Source: Stappia sediminis | Lineage (GTDB): Bacteria; Pseudomonadota; Alphaproteobacteria; Rhizobiales; Stappiaceae | Assembly (NCBI RefSeq): GCF_009826895.1 | Contig: NZ_WUMV01000007.1 | Span: 1-64,000, forward strand | DNA length: 64,000 nucleotides | Direction of reading: 5' to 3' | Part shown: piece after piece, positions 56,809-64,000 of the stretch | How the letters are laid out: the number at the start of each line of letters is the position of its first letter | Position numbering within the stretch: position 1 is the stretch's first letter | Notes under the pieces: model-generated | The model's database searches: none | The model's input: only the letters and a program-made list of their open reading frames with translations | Told to the model about the DNA's origin: nothing | Translations under genes and position numbers: made by a program

Positions 56809-57681
56809 ATGAATGCGCAAAGCCCCCTTCTCATTTCCGGCCTTTCGTCGATCGCCGGCGAATACAAGGGCCTTTTGTGCGACGTGTGGGGCGTGCTGCA
56901 CAATGGGGTGACGGGCTTCCTCCACGCGAGGGACGCACTCGCCCGCTTCCGCGAGGAGCGCGGCGGGACGGTCGTGCTGATCACCAATGCGCCGCGACCC
57001 GCCGCCCCGGTCTTCGACCAGTTGGCGACGCTCGGCATCACGCATGACGCCTATGACGCGATCGTGACTTCCGGCGACGTGACGCGTCAGCAGCTAGACG
57101 CGCTCGGCGATGCGAACGTGTTGCACCTCGGCCCAAAGCGGGACCTGCCGCTATACGAAGGCACGCATGTGCGCCTCGGCGCGGAACTGGCAGCAACCGC
57201 GGTCGTGTGCACCGGGCTTTTCGACGATGAGACCGAAACGCCGGACGACTACCGGGGCATGCTGACGAGGCTCGCCAAGCGCGGGCTGCCGATGATCTGC
57301 GCCAACCCGGATATCGTCGTGGAACGGGGCAACAAGCTGATCTGGTGCGCGGGCGCGCTGGCGCGCCTTTACGAGGACCTCGGCGGCGAGGTGAAGATCC
57401 TCGGCAAGCCGCATGCGCCGATCTACGACGCGGCGCTCGCCAAACTTTCCGAGAAGGCAGGCAAGCTGATGGACAAGCGCGATGTGCTGGCGATCGGCGA
57501 CGGTCTGCCGACGGACATTCGCGGTGCGGTATCGCAGGATATCGATGTGCTTTTCATATCGGGGGGCATTCACGCCACCGACTTCGGCCCGACGGAAGAC
57601 CCCGACGAGAACCTGATCCGCCGCAGGCTCGCCGAAGAGGGCCTTTCAGCGCGCGCGGCGCTGCCGAAACTCGCCTGGTAA
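56809..57681 (+). CDS. HAD-superfamily IIA phosphatase, TIGR01459 type
   Basis: A 290-residue HAD hydrolase of the NagD/pNPPase-like group. Motif I is LLCDVWGVLHNG (residues 23-34), motif II is LITNAPRP, the conserved Lys lies in GKPHAPIYDAAL, and motif IV is AIGDGLPTDIRGA. The TIGR01459 group is common in alphaproteobacteria next to ribF and ileS, as here, but its substrate is unknown. It converges with cheZ after 16 bases. Confidence 0.88.
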   Translation: MNAQSPLLISGLSSIAGEYKGLLCDVWGVLHNGVTGFLHARDALARFREERGGTVVLITNAPRPAAPVFDQLATLGITHDAYDAIVTSGDVTRQQLDALGDANVLHLGPKRDLPLYEGTHVRLGAELAATAVVCTGLFDDETETPDDYRGMLTRLAKRGLPMICANPDIVVERGNKLIWCAGALARLYEDLGGEVKILGKPHAPIYDAALAKLSEKAGKLMDKRDVLAIGDGLPTDIRGAVSQDIDVLFISGGIHATDFGPTEDPDENLIRRRLAEEGLSARAALPKLAW

Positions 57682-57697
57682 CGGGAAAGCGCAGCGC

Positions 57698-58375
57698 TCA
57701 GCCGAAAAGCTTGTCGATATCGTCCTGTGCGAAGACCTCGAGCATGGCGTCGACGTCTTCCTGGGAAACGCCCTCGCCTTCGTGCTGCGGCCCGTGCAGG
57801 ATGAGTTCCCGCCGGCGCTTTTCTTCCGCCGTCTCTTCGAGCGGCGCGTCTTCGACTTCATCCATGCGCAAGCGCTTGACGAAGGAATTCACCCGCTCGT
57901 CGATATAGTTCAGCGTGCCGACGACCTTGGAAATCCGCTGCCCGGTGATGTCCTGGAAGGCGCAGGCCTCGAAGATTTCCATGATCTTGTGCTGGACGAC
58001 CACCTGATAGGTGTCGGCGTCGTCCGGATCGGCGGACATTATGGTTTCCGCCGCTTCCATGATGGTATGCGTGGCGCTTTCCGTCGCCTCGACGATAGCG
58101 TCGAGCTCGCGCCCCGCCTCAGGGATGCGGTTTTCCTTGATGTCTGTCGCGCGAAGCTGGACGATTTCCTGTTTCATGCGGCAGATTTCGTCGGAAATCT
58201 CCATCAATTCCTGGGTGACCGCCGGCTGCACCGCGTCGATATAGTCCTTCATGGACCGCGCCATGACTTCCGCAAGGCCCATGACGTCGTTCAACGTCAC
58301 GTCGTCCTTGCGTGCTCGGCTTTCTTCCAGGAATTCAATGAGACGCGCGACGTTTTCTTTTTGTATTGCCGCCAT
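57698..58375 (-). CDS. Alphaproteobacterial CheZ-type CheY phosphatase
   Basis: A 225-residue helical protein with a long coiled-coil region (residues 30-170) and the CheZ catalytic signature ACAFQDITGQRI (D142, Q146, corresponding to D143 and Q147 in E. coli CheZ). The C-terminus QDDIDKLFG resembles the CheY-docking peptide of CheZ. It would dephosphorylate CheY at the motor. It lies 97 bases downstream of cheY, presumably in one operon. Confidence 0.85.
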   Translation of the reverse strand: MAAIQKENVARLIEFLEESRARKDDVTLNDVMGLAEVMARSMKDYIDAVQPAVTQELMEISDEICRMKQEIVQLRATDIKENRIPEAGRELDAIVEATESATHTIMEAAETIMSADPDDADTYQVVVQHKIMEIFEACAFQDITGQRISKVVGTLNYIDERVNSFVKRLRMDEVEDAPLEETAEEKRRRELILHGPQHEGEGVSQEDVDAMLEVFAQDDIDKLFG

Positions 58376-58472
58376 CTGTCCCCCTCCTTCAGGCTCCGCC
58401 TACACCGCGTCCGTCGCGGCCGGCCGCACGCCGCCGCGCGGACGATGCGCCGTGTCAACCGGGACCGAAGCC

Positions 58473-58856
58473 CTACTCGGAGAAGACCGCATCGATCTTG
58501 CCCTTCAACGTCTGCGCGTTGAACGGCTTCACGATATAGTTGTTCACGCCCGCCTTCTTGGCCGCGATCACGTTTTCGGTCTTGGATTCCGCCGTCACCA
58601 TGATGAACGGCGTCTTGCAGAGGCCGGCGTCGGCGCGAACCTGCTTCAAGAGTTCGTAGCCGGTCATCGGTTCCATGTTCCAGTCGGAAATCACCAGCCC
58701 GTATTTGCGCTGCTTCATTTTTTCCAGCGCCTCGGTGCCGTCCGCTGCGTCGTCTACATCCTCGAAGCCGAGCTGCTTCAAGAGATTTCGGATAATGCGG
58801 ATCATCGTCTTGTAGTCGTCCACAACGAGGACCGGCATCTGAAGATCAAGGGCCAT
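58473..58856 (-). CDS. cheY: Chemotaxis response regulator CheY
   Basis: A 127-residue single-domain receiver. Phosphorylation site D58 is in VISDWNMEPMTGY, with the acid pair D13-D14, T88 in MVTAE and K110 in IVKPF. It binds the flagellar switch when phosphorylated. GGAG lies seven bases before the ATG. Its pairing with a CheZ-type gene away from a full che operon is notable. Confidence 0.93.
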   Translation of the reverse strand: MALDLQMPVLVVDDYKTMIRIIRNLLKQLGFEDVDDAADGTEALEKMKQRKYGLVISDWNMEPMTGYELLKQVRADAGLCKTPFIMVTAESKTENVIAAKKAGVNNYIVKPFNAQTLKGKIDAVFSE

Positions 58857-59151
58857 CGTCTACTCCATACAGCCATTATGCCCGCCCCTTAACCGGGGCT
58901 TTGAGCGTCATCTTGCCGAATTAGGAGGAAGACACCAGCCGTGTCCCCACCTCCCCACACGAAGGGCAATCTAGGAGAAGGCCCTGAAAACTCCGTTAAT
59001 GACGCGCGGGGAAATCATCCGCTTGCAACCGAAGGGCGGCCGCAAGCGGCTGCTTCCCTCGTCCATTGGCCGAATTGCCGCTGTTTTATGCGGGCTGTAG
59101 CCTTGCTTGACCCTATGCATGCGAATGAAGGCCCAAACCAAGGACAATGAA

Positions 59152-59607
59152 ATGCTGGAACTGCGGACGCTCTTTTACGAGGACCTGAGTGTGGGCATGC
59201 ACGAAAGCGTGACGAAAACGGTCAGTTCTTCGGATGTGGTGGGCTTCGCCGAGGTTTCGGGGGACCGCAATCCGATCCACCTTTCGGAACATTTCGCGGC
59301 AAAGACGCCGTTTCGCACGCGCATCGCGCACGGGCTTTATACTGCGAGCCTGATTTCCGCCGTACTGGGCACAAGGCTGCCAGGCCCCGGCGCGATCTAT
59401 CTCTCGCAGACCCTGAATTTCAAGGCGCCCGTCAAGATCGGCGACGAGGTTGCGGTAACGGTCGAGGTCACGGAGCTTATCGAAAAGGGCAATCGGGCAC
59501 GCCTTTCCTGCATATGCGCCGTCGGCGGCACGGTGGTGCTGGAAGGCGAGGCAATGGTGAAGGTACCGACGCGCGCGTCGGACGAGGAGGAGTTTTCCCG
59601 AGGCTGA
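59152..59607 (+). CDS. MaoC-family (R)-specific enoyl-CoA hydratase
   Basis: A 151-residue hot-dog enzyme. The D-x4-H catalytic dyad is in SGDRNPIHLSEHFA near residue 45, and the family sequence GLYTASLISAVLG follows. It hydrates enoyl-CoA in beta-oxidation or supplies (R)-hydroxyacyl-CoA to PHA synthesis. AAGGA seven bases before 59152 sets the start; the frame extends to 59107. The 295 bases before it, shared with cheY, contain no recognised signal. Confidence 0.9.
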   Translation: MLELRTLFYEDLSVGMHESVTKTVSSSDVVGFAEVSGDRNPIHLSEHFAAKTPFRTRIAHGLYTASLISAVLGTRLPGPGAIYLSQTLNFKAPVKIGDEVAVTVEVTELIEKGNRARLSCICAVGGTVVLEGEAMVKVPTRASDEEEFSRG

Positions 59608-59735
59608 GGGTCACCGTTAATGTCGTGCCGGCAACTTGACCTTTGGCGCGGGAATGGGCAGGGTCCGCGCGCTTTCATTGCGATGAACAATGATGGCAAG
59701 AATACCGTCAGACTTATCCCAAGGCCCCAGCCCAA

Positions 59736-60749
59736 ATGACAGCCGCGCCGCCACCCGATTTTACGACCGTCACCGAACTATCGGCCTTTCCGCAAGCGCT
59801 TCGAGGCGGCGTGGTCGCGATCGGCAATTTCGACGGCGTGCACCGGGGCCATCAGGCGGTGCTTGGGACCGCGATGCGCGAGGCAGAAAAGCGCGGCGTT
59901 CCGGCCTTCGCCATGACGTTCGAGCCGCATCCGCGCACGTTCTTCAACCCGTCGAAACCCGTATTCCGGCTGACGCCGCAAGCCGCCAAGGCCCGCGTCA
60001 TGCGCGCGCTCGGCCTCAACGGCATGGTGGTGCTGCCGTTTACCCGCGAATTCGCAGGGCTTGAAGCCCAGGCTTTCGTCGATGATGTGCTCCAGAATTC
60101 GCTTCACATCGTGCACGCGGTAACCGGTTACGACTTCCACTTCGGCAAGGCACGAAAAGGCACGCCGGATTTCCTGAAGGCGGCAGGCGTGGCCGACGGC
60201 TTCGGAGTGACGATCGTGGAAGCGGAAACGGACGAAAACGGCGAGACGGTGTCCTCAAGCCGCATCCGCGAAGCACTTGCCGCAGGCGACGTGGCACTTG
60301 CCAACGCGCTTCTCGGCTACCGCTGGTTCTTCGAGGCCAAGGTGCAGCACGGCGACAAGCGCGGGCGCGACCTCGGCTATCCGACCGCCAACCTCACGCT
60401 TTCGCCGGAAGCGGAGCTTGCCCACGGCATATACGCGGTCCGGGTGAAGCACGGCGGAACGGCGCATGACGGCGTCGCAAGCCATGGCCGCCGCCCGACC
60501 TTCGACAACGGCCAACCCCTGTTCGAAGTGCATCTGTTCGATTTTTCGGGCGATCTTTACGGGCATGAACTGGAGGTGGAACTCGTCTCCTACCTTCGCG
60601 AGGAACGACGTTTCGAGAGTGCCGAGGCGCTGATTGCGCAGATGGACATTGACAGCGCGGAAGCCCGTGCGGCGATCCAGTCTCTCCAGCCGCTGAGCCC
60701 GCTCGACCTTGCCTTGGGCGAAATGGGTTTTGACGGAGCATCGGTTTAG
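59736..60749 (+). CDS. ribF: Bifunctional riboflavin kinase / FAD synthetase
   Basis: A 337-residue enzyme making FMN and then FAD. The nucleotidyltransferase part has AIGNFDGVHRGHQAV and FEPHPRTFF; the kinase part has RGRDLGYPTANLTL near residue 210 and the FEVHLFDF segment. The TAG stop overlaps the next start (TAGTG). No FMN riboswitch was found upstream. Confidence 0.95.
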   Translation: MTAAPPPDFTTVTELSAFPQALRGGVVAIGNFDGVHRGHQAVLGTAMREAEKRGVPAFAMTFEPHPRTFFNPSKPVFRLTPQAAKARVMRALGLNGMVVLPFTREFAGLEAQAFVDDVLQNSLHIVHAVTGYDFHFGKARKGTPDFLKAAGVADGFGVTIVEAETDENGETVSSSRIREALAAGDVALANALLGYRWFFEAKVQHGDKRGRDLGYPTANLTLSPEAELAHGIYAVRVKHGGTAHDGVASHGRRPTFDNGQPLFEVHLFDFSGDLYGHELEVELVSYLREERRFESAEALIAQMDIDSAEARAAIQSLQPLSPLDLALGEMGFDGASV

Positions 60750-61744
60750 TGGGCTCAACTTCATCGGATCCTTCAAGCGCTGCATCCGAGGCGTCCCTTC
60801 AACAGGACACCTTGCGCGGCCTCGCGCTGATGACGGGTGCGATGTTCCTTGTCCCGCTGATGGACGTGCTGGCGAAATATCTGACCGCCACCCTGCCTCC
60901 GCTCGAAATCGCGCTCGGGCGCTTCGTCTTTCAAGCGCTTTTCGCCTTCCTGACGGCGGCCATCGGACCCGGCCTCGCCGTGCTGAAAACATCGCGGCCC
61001 TGGCCGCATCTCCTGCGCGGCGTGTTCCTGGCCGGTGCGCTGGTGCTTCTGTTCACCGCGCTCAAGGTCATGCCGGTGGCGGATGCCATCGCCATCTTTT
61101 TCGTCGAGCCGATGATCCTGACGGCACTTTCGGCGATCGTGCTCAAGGAGCACGTCGGCGCGCGGCGCTGGATCGCCATCTTCGTCGGCCTCGCAGGCTC
61201 AATGCTCATCATCCGGCCCGGCTTCGATGCCTTCGGCCCCGTCGCCCTCCTTCCGCTCGGCACGGCGTTCCTCTTCGCGCTCTATCTGCTTTTCACGAAG
61301 CGGCTTTCCGGCGAAGGGTCTATGCTTTCCATCCAGTTCACCACGGGAGCGGGCGGCGCGCTCGTGCTTGGAGCCCTGGCCGTTCTGGCCGTCATCTTCG
61401 ACGTGGAAAGCGCCATCCTCGTGCCCGCGCCTCTGCCCGCGGTCGGCCTGATTGCGGTTATCGGCGCGATCTCCTTCTTCGCGCACGGGCTGATCGTACG
61501 CGCCTTCGCGCTGGCGCCCGCTTCGGTGCTCGCGCCTTTCAACTATCTGGAAATCATCACCGCGACCTTGTTCGGATTTCTGGTGTTCGGCGACTTTCCG
61601 GACGCTTTGACATGGGCGGGCATCGCGATCATCGTCGGCTGCGGCCTCTACATAACCCATCGCGAGCGCATATCCTTGCGCGAAAACACGCGCGCAAGCG
61701 GAAACCGCACGGGCGCCACGGCGGATGACGAATTCATCGCATGA
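60749..61744 (+). CDS. EamA-type DMT-superfamily transporter
   Basis: A 331-residue membrane protein with two EamA repeats, ten helices in all (first repeat about residues 23-150, second 165-300). DMT members export metabolites or amino acids; the cargo here is unknown. The GTG start overlaps the ribF stop (TAGTG), so it is translationally coupled to ribF. The last 25 residues are polar. Confidence 0.87.
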   Translation: MGSTSSDPSSAASEASLQQDTLRGLALMTGAMFLVPLMDVLAKYLTATLPPLEIALGRFVFQALFAFLTAAIGPGLAVLKTSRPWPHLLRGVFLAGALVLLFTALKVMPVADAIAIFFVEPMILTALSAIVLKEHVGARRWIAIFVGLAGSMLIIRPGFDAFGPVALLPLGTAFLFALYLLFTKRLSGEGSMLSIQFTTGAGGALVLGALAVLAVIFDVESAILVPAPLPAVGLIAVIGAISFFAHGLIVRAFALAPASVLAPFNYLEIITATLFGFLVFGDFPDALTWAGIAIIVGCGLYITHRERISLRENTRASGNRTGATADDEFIA

Positions 61745-62109
61745 GCTGCGATCCGGCCCGGCCAAAGTCGCCGAACCGGGCTTAATCGCGACAGGCGCTC
61801 AAAGCAGGGCTTTATTCGAACCGAACCCGCTGCTAAAACCCGTGCCCGAACGTTTCAGGCAATTCGAACCGCGGACGCAAACCCTTGCGCGAAGCTGACA
61901 GAAACCCGGCCATACCGAACCTTGTGCCGCGAATTACCGGCCCGGCTTTCGCGTAAGGCGCCATAACGCGCCTTCGAAAGACCGGGACGAAACGCATGAC
62001 ACATCGGCCGCGCCACCTTTCGTGAGCCCGCGGCCGCTTGATCAGCGCCCAGGGCGCAGCCAGACTTTCGACCGCCCGGAACGGCGGTCCACCCAGCGGA
62101 TTCCGACAC
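61745..62109 (+). other. 365-bp leader before ileS
   Basis: No gene is seen. A 6-bp stem GCCCGG ... CCGGGC (61756-61781) right after the exporter stop is a weak terminator candidate without a T-run. The remaining sequence must carry the ileS promoter, which was not recognised. No riboswitch was identified. Confidence 0.5.
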
Positions 62110-64000
62110 ATGACCGAAACGACGACGCGCGATTATTCCGAAACGCTTTACCTGCCGAAGACCGATTTTCCGATGCGCGCGGGGCTGCCGAAGAAGGAGC
62201 CCGAGATCATCGCGCGCTGGAAGGCCATGGACCTTTACCGCCGATTGCGCGAAGCCTCGACGTCGCGCGACAAATACATCCTCCACGACGGCCCTCCTTA
62301 CGCGAACGGCAATATCCACATCGGCCACGCGCTCAACAAGACGCTGAAGGACATCGTCACCCGCTCCATGCAGATGCAGGGCTGGGATTCGAACTATGTG
62401 CCCGGCTGGGACTGCCACGGACTGCCGATCGAATGGAAGATCGAGGAGCAGTACCGCGCCAAGGGAAAGAACAAGGACGAGGTGCCGATCAACGAGTTCC
62501 GCAAGGAATGCCGCGACTTTGCCAACCACTGGATCGGCGTGCAGCGCGAGGAGTTCCAGCGGCTCGGCATCGAGGGCGACTGGTATAACCCGTACCTGAC
62601 GATGAACTTCGATTCCGAGGCCTTGATCGCCGAAGAGATCATGAAATTCGCCACTTCAGGCCAGCTTTACCGAGGCTCCAAGCCCGTTATGTGGTCGGTC
62701 GTGGAAAAGACCGCACTGGCGGAAGCGGAGATCGAATACCACGAATACACCTCCGACCAGATCTGGGTGAAATTTCCGGTCGTCGAATGCGGCGGCACGG
62801 ATGCAGGCGCAGCCGAAGAGCTGCTGGAAGCTTCCGTCGTCATCTGGACGACGACGCCCTGGACGATCCCCGGCAACCGCGCGATCTCCTATTCATCCAA
62901 GATCCACTACGGGCTCTACAAGGTAACCCAGGACGATCTGCCGGAAGACAACTGGGTGCAGAAGGGCGACATGCTCATCCTGGCCGACGTGCTGGCGGGA
63001 GCGGTGTTCGAGCAGTCGCGCGTGGAGCGCTACGAGCACGTGCGCCCGGTCTCCGCGGACGAGCTGGCCAGCATCACTTGCGCCCATCCGCTGCGTGACA
63101 TGGACCTTGGCGGATACGATTTCGATGTGCCGCTGCTCGACGGCGACCATGTGACCGACGACGCGGGCACGGGCTTCGTCCACACGGCACCCAGCCACGG
63201 CGCCGACGACTTCGAGATCTGGATGGCGAACCGCGCGGATATCGAAGCGCGCGGCATCTCGTCCGAAATCCCCTTCACCGTCGCCGACGACGGCACCTAT
63301 ACGCCCGAGGCTCCCGGCTTCGAAGGAGCGCAAGTGATCACCCACAAGGGCGAGAAGGGCAACGCCAACAAGCGCGTGATCGAGGCGCTGAAGGAAAGCG
63401 GCAACCTGATCGGCCTTGGCCGGCTGAAGCACCAGTACCCGCATTCATGGCGCTCGAAAAAGCCGATCATCTTCCGCAACACGCCGCAGTGGTTCGTCCA
63501 TATGGACAAGACGCTTGAGGGCGGGGATGGCGACACGCTGCGTGCCCGCGCGCTGAAGGCCATCGACGAGACGCGCTTCGTGCCGGGAAGCGGGCAGAAC
63601 CGCCTGCGCTCCATGATCGAGAACCGGCCCGACTGGGTGCTTTCGCGCCAGCGCGCCTGGGGCGTGCCGATCGCCGTTTTCCGCAACGAGGAAGACGGCC
63701 GTCTCGCGCCCGGACCCGACTTTGCCGCCAATGACGAGCTTATCGGCCGCATCAAGAGCGCGTTCACGGAGGAAGGTGCCGATGCCTGGTTCGCCGACGG
63801 GGCGAAGGAGCGCTTCCTCGGCGGGCTCGTCAACGATCCGGAAAACTGGACGCAGGTGCGCGATATCCTCGACGTGTGGTTCGATTCAGGCTCCACCCAC
63901 GCCTTCTGCCTGGAACAGCGCGACGACCTGAAGCCGCATCGCCAGGGCCTCGGCGGCAAGGACTACGTGCTCTACCTCGAAGGCTCCGACCAGCATCGCG
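62110..64000 (+). CDS. ileS: Isoleucyl-tRNA synthetase, 5' part (runs off the window)
   Basis: The first 630 codons of a class I synthetase (families are about 960 residues), still open at the window end. The HIGH motif is [15 protein letters not shown] near residue 72, and the editing domain is recognisable ([15 protein letters not shown] near residue 245, then [12 protein letters not shown]). KMSKS lies beyond the edge. The start [16 protein letters not shown] is family-like. It joins isoleucine to tRNA-Ile and edits valine. Confidence 0.95.
   Translation, partial: MTETTTRDYSETLYLPKTDFPMRAGLPKKEPEIIARWKAMDLYRRLREASTSRDKYILHDGPPYANGNIHIGHALNKTLKDIVTRSMQMQGWDSNYVPGWDCHGLPIEWKIEEQYRAKGKNKDEVPINEFRKECRDFANHWIGVQREEFQRLGIEGDWYNPYLTMNFDSEALIAEEIMKFATSGQLYRGSKPVMWSVVEKTALAEAEIEYHEYTSDQIWVKFPVVECGGTDAGAAEELLEASVVIWTTTPWTIPGNRAISYSSKIHYGLYKVTQDDLPEDNWVQKGDMLILADVLAGAVFEQSRVERYEHVRPVSADELASITCAHPLRDMDLGGYDFDVPLLDGDHVTDDAGTGFVHTAPSHGADDFEIWMANRADIEARGISSEIPFTVADDGTYTPEAPGFEGAQVITHKGEKGNANKRVIEALKESGNLIGLGRLKHQYPHSWRSKKPIIFRNTPQWFVHMDKTLEGGDGDTLRARALKAIDETRFVPGSGQNRLRSMIENRPDWVLSRQRAWGVPIAVFRNEEDGRLAPGPDFAANDELIGRIKSAFTEEGADAWFADGAKERFLGGLVNDPENWTQVRDILDVWFDSGSTHAFCLEQRDDLKPHRQGLGGKDYVLYLEGSDQHR

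Noticed and set aside
61752-62109. Possible regulatory RNA before ileS
   Set aside because: Only one short GC stem was visible, with no match to a known leader; a fold or Rfam search would be needed.

Overview
The window is a 64 kb, GC-rich chromosomal segment from an alphaproteobacterium, most likely of the order Hyphomicrobiales (Rhizobiales). The evidence is the gene content: a ctaC-ctaD-ctaB-coxF-ctaG-ctaE-DUF983-SURF1 cytochrome oxidase operon next to ialB and tldD; a pmbA / bisphosphate nucleotidase / DUF4170 / acyltransferase / waaA / lpxK / DUF2093 cluster; DUF6101; an alphaproteobacterial-type CheZ; and intergenic palindromes resembling RIME and other rhizobial repeats. The genus cannot be fixed from sequence alone. 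Most of the window is housekeeping DNA. No CRISPR array, phage, tRNA or rRNA gene was seen.

Layout. (1) 0-5.5 kb: glycine cleavage operon gcvT-gcvH-osmC-gcvPA-gcvPB on the minus strand, led by a tandem glycine riboswitch and ended by a strong terminator; the PLP-loop region of gcvPB looks scrambled. (2) 5.5-18 kb: a lipoprotein; the plus-strand set ispH-thrB-rnhA-lipid kinase; then minus-strand genes for an amine oxidase, a 7TM-PAS-GGDEF-EAL protein, a GNAT, an M16 peptidase, thrC and yqgE. (3) 18-27 kb: a stand-alone DsbD/ScsB-alpha-like protein, a peroxiredoxin, a 261-bp MITE-like element abutting SURF1, and the full aa3-type oxidase operon. (4) 27-34 kb: ialB, tldD, a HAD, a class II aldolase, a Kef-type antiporter, and a divergent CDF/MerR metal-efflux pair with a recognisable MerR operator. 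(5) 34-40 kb: lipid A/Kdo genes with pmbA (the TldD partner). (6) 40-50 kb: a phosphotransferase translationally coupled to a fluoroacetate-dehalogenase-like hydrolase, purD, an active-looking diguanylate cyclase, ubiA, a sphingolipid-desaturase-like enzyme with a patatin lipase, an MBL-fold protein and an ABM protein. (7) 50-52.6 kb: an arsR/arsP-like pair sharing an operator motif and separated by a RIME-like palindrome, then tadA and a cluster of REP-like repeats. (8) 52.6-64 kb: a pseudouridine synthase with a long charged tail, rsmD, mutL, a TIGR01459 HAD, cheZ-cheY, maoC, ribF, a DMT exporter, and the first 630 codons of ileS, cut by the window edge.

Working together: gcvT/H/PA/PB make the glycine-to-methylene-THF system under glycine control. 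thrB and thrC complete threonine synthesis but lie about 8 kb apart. The cta/cox genes and SURF1 build one terminal oxidase. TldD and PmbA would form one heteromeric protease. waaA, lpxK and the acyltransferase serve the outer membrane. Two cyclic-di-GMP enzymes and CheY/CheZ serve signalling and motility. The least routine parts are the MITE at the SURF1 end, the dehalogenase pair, the DES-like desaturase/patatin pair, the ArsR/permease locus and the damaged gcvPB loop.
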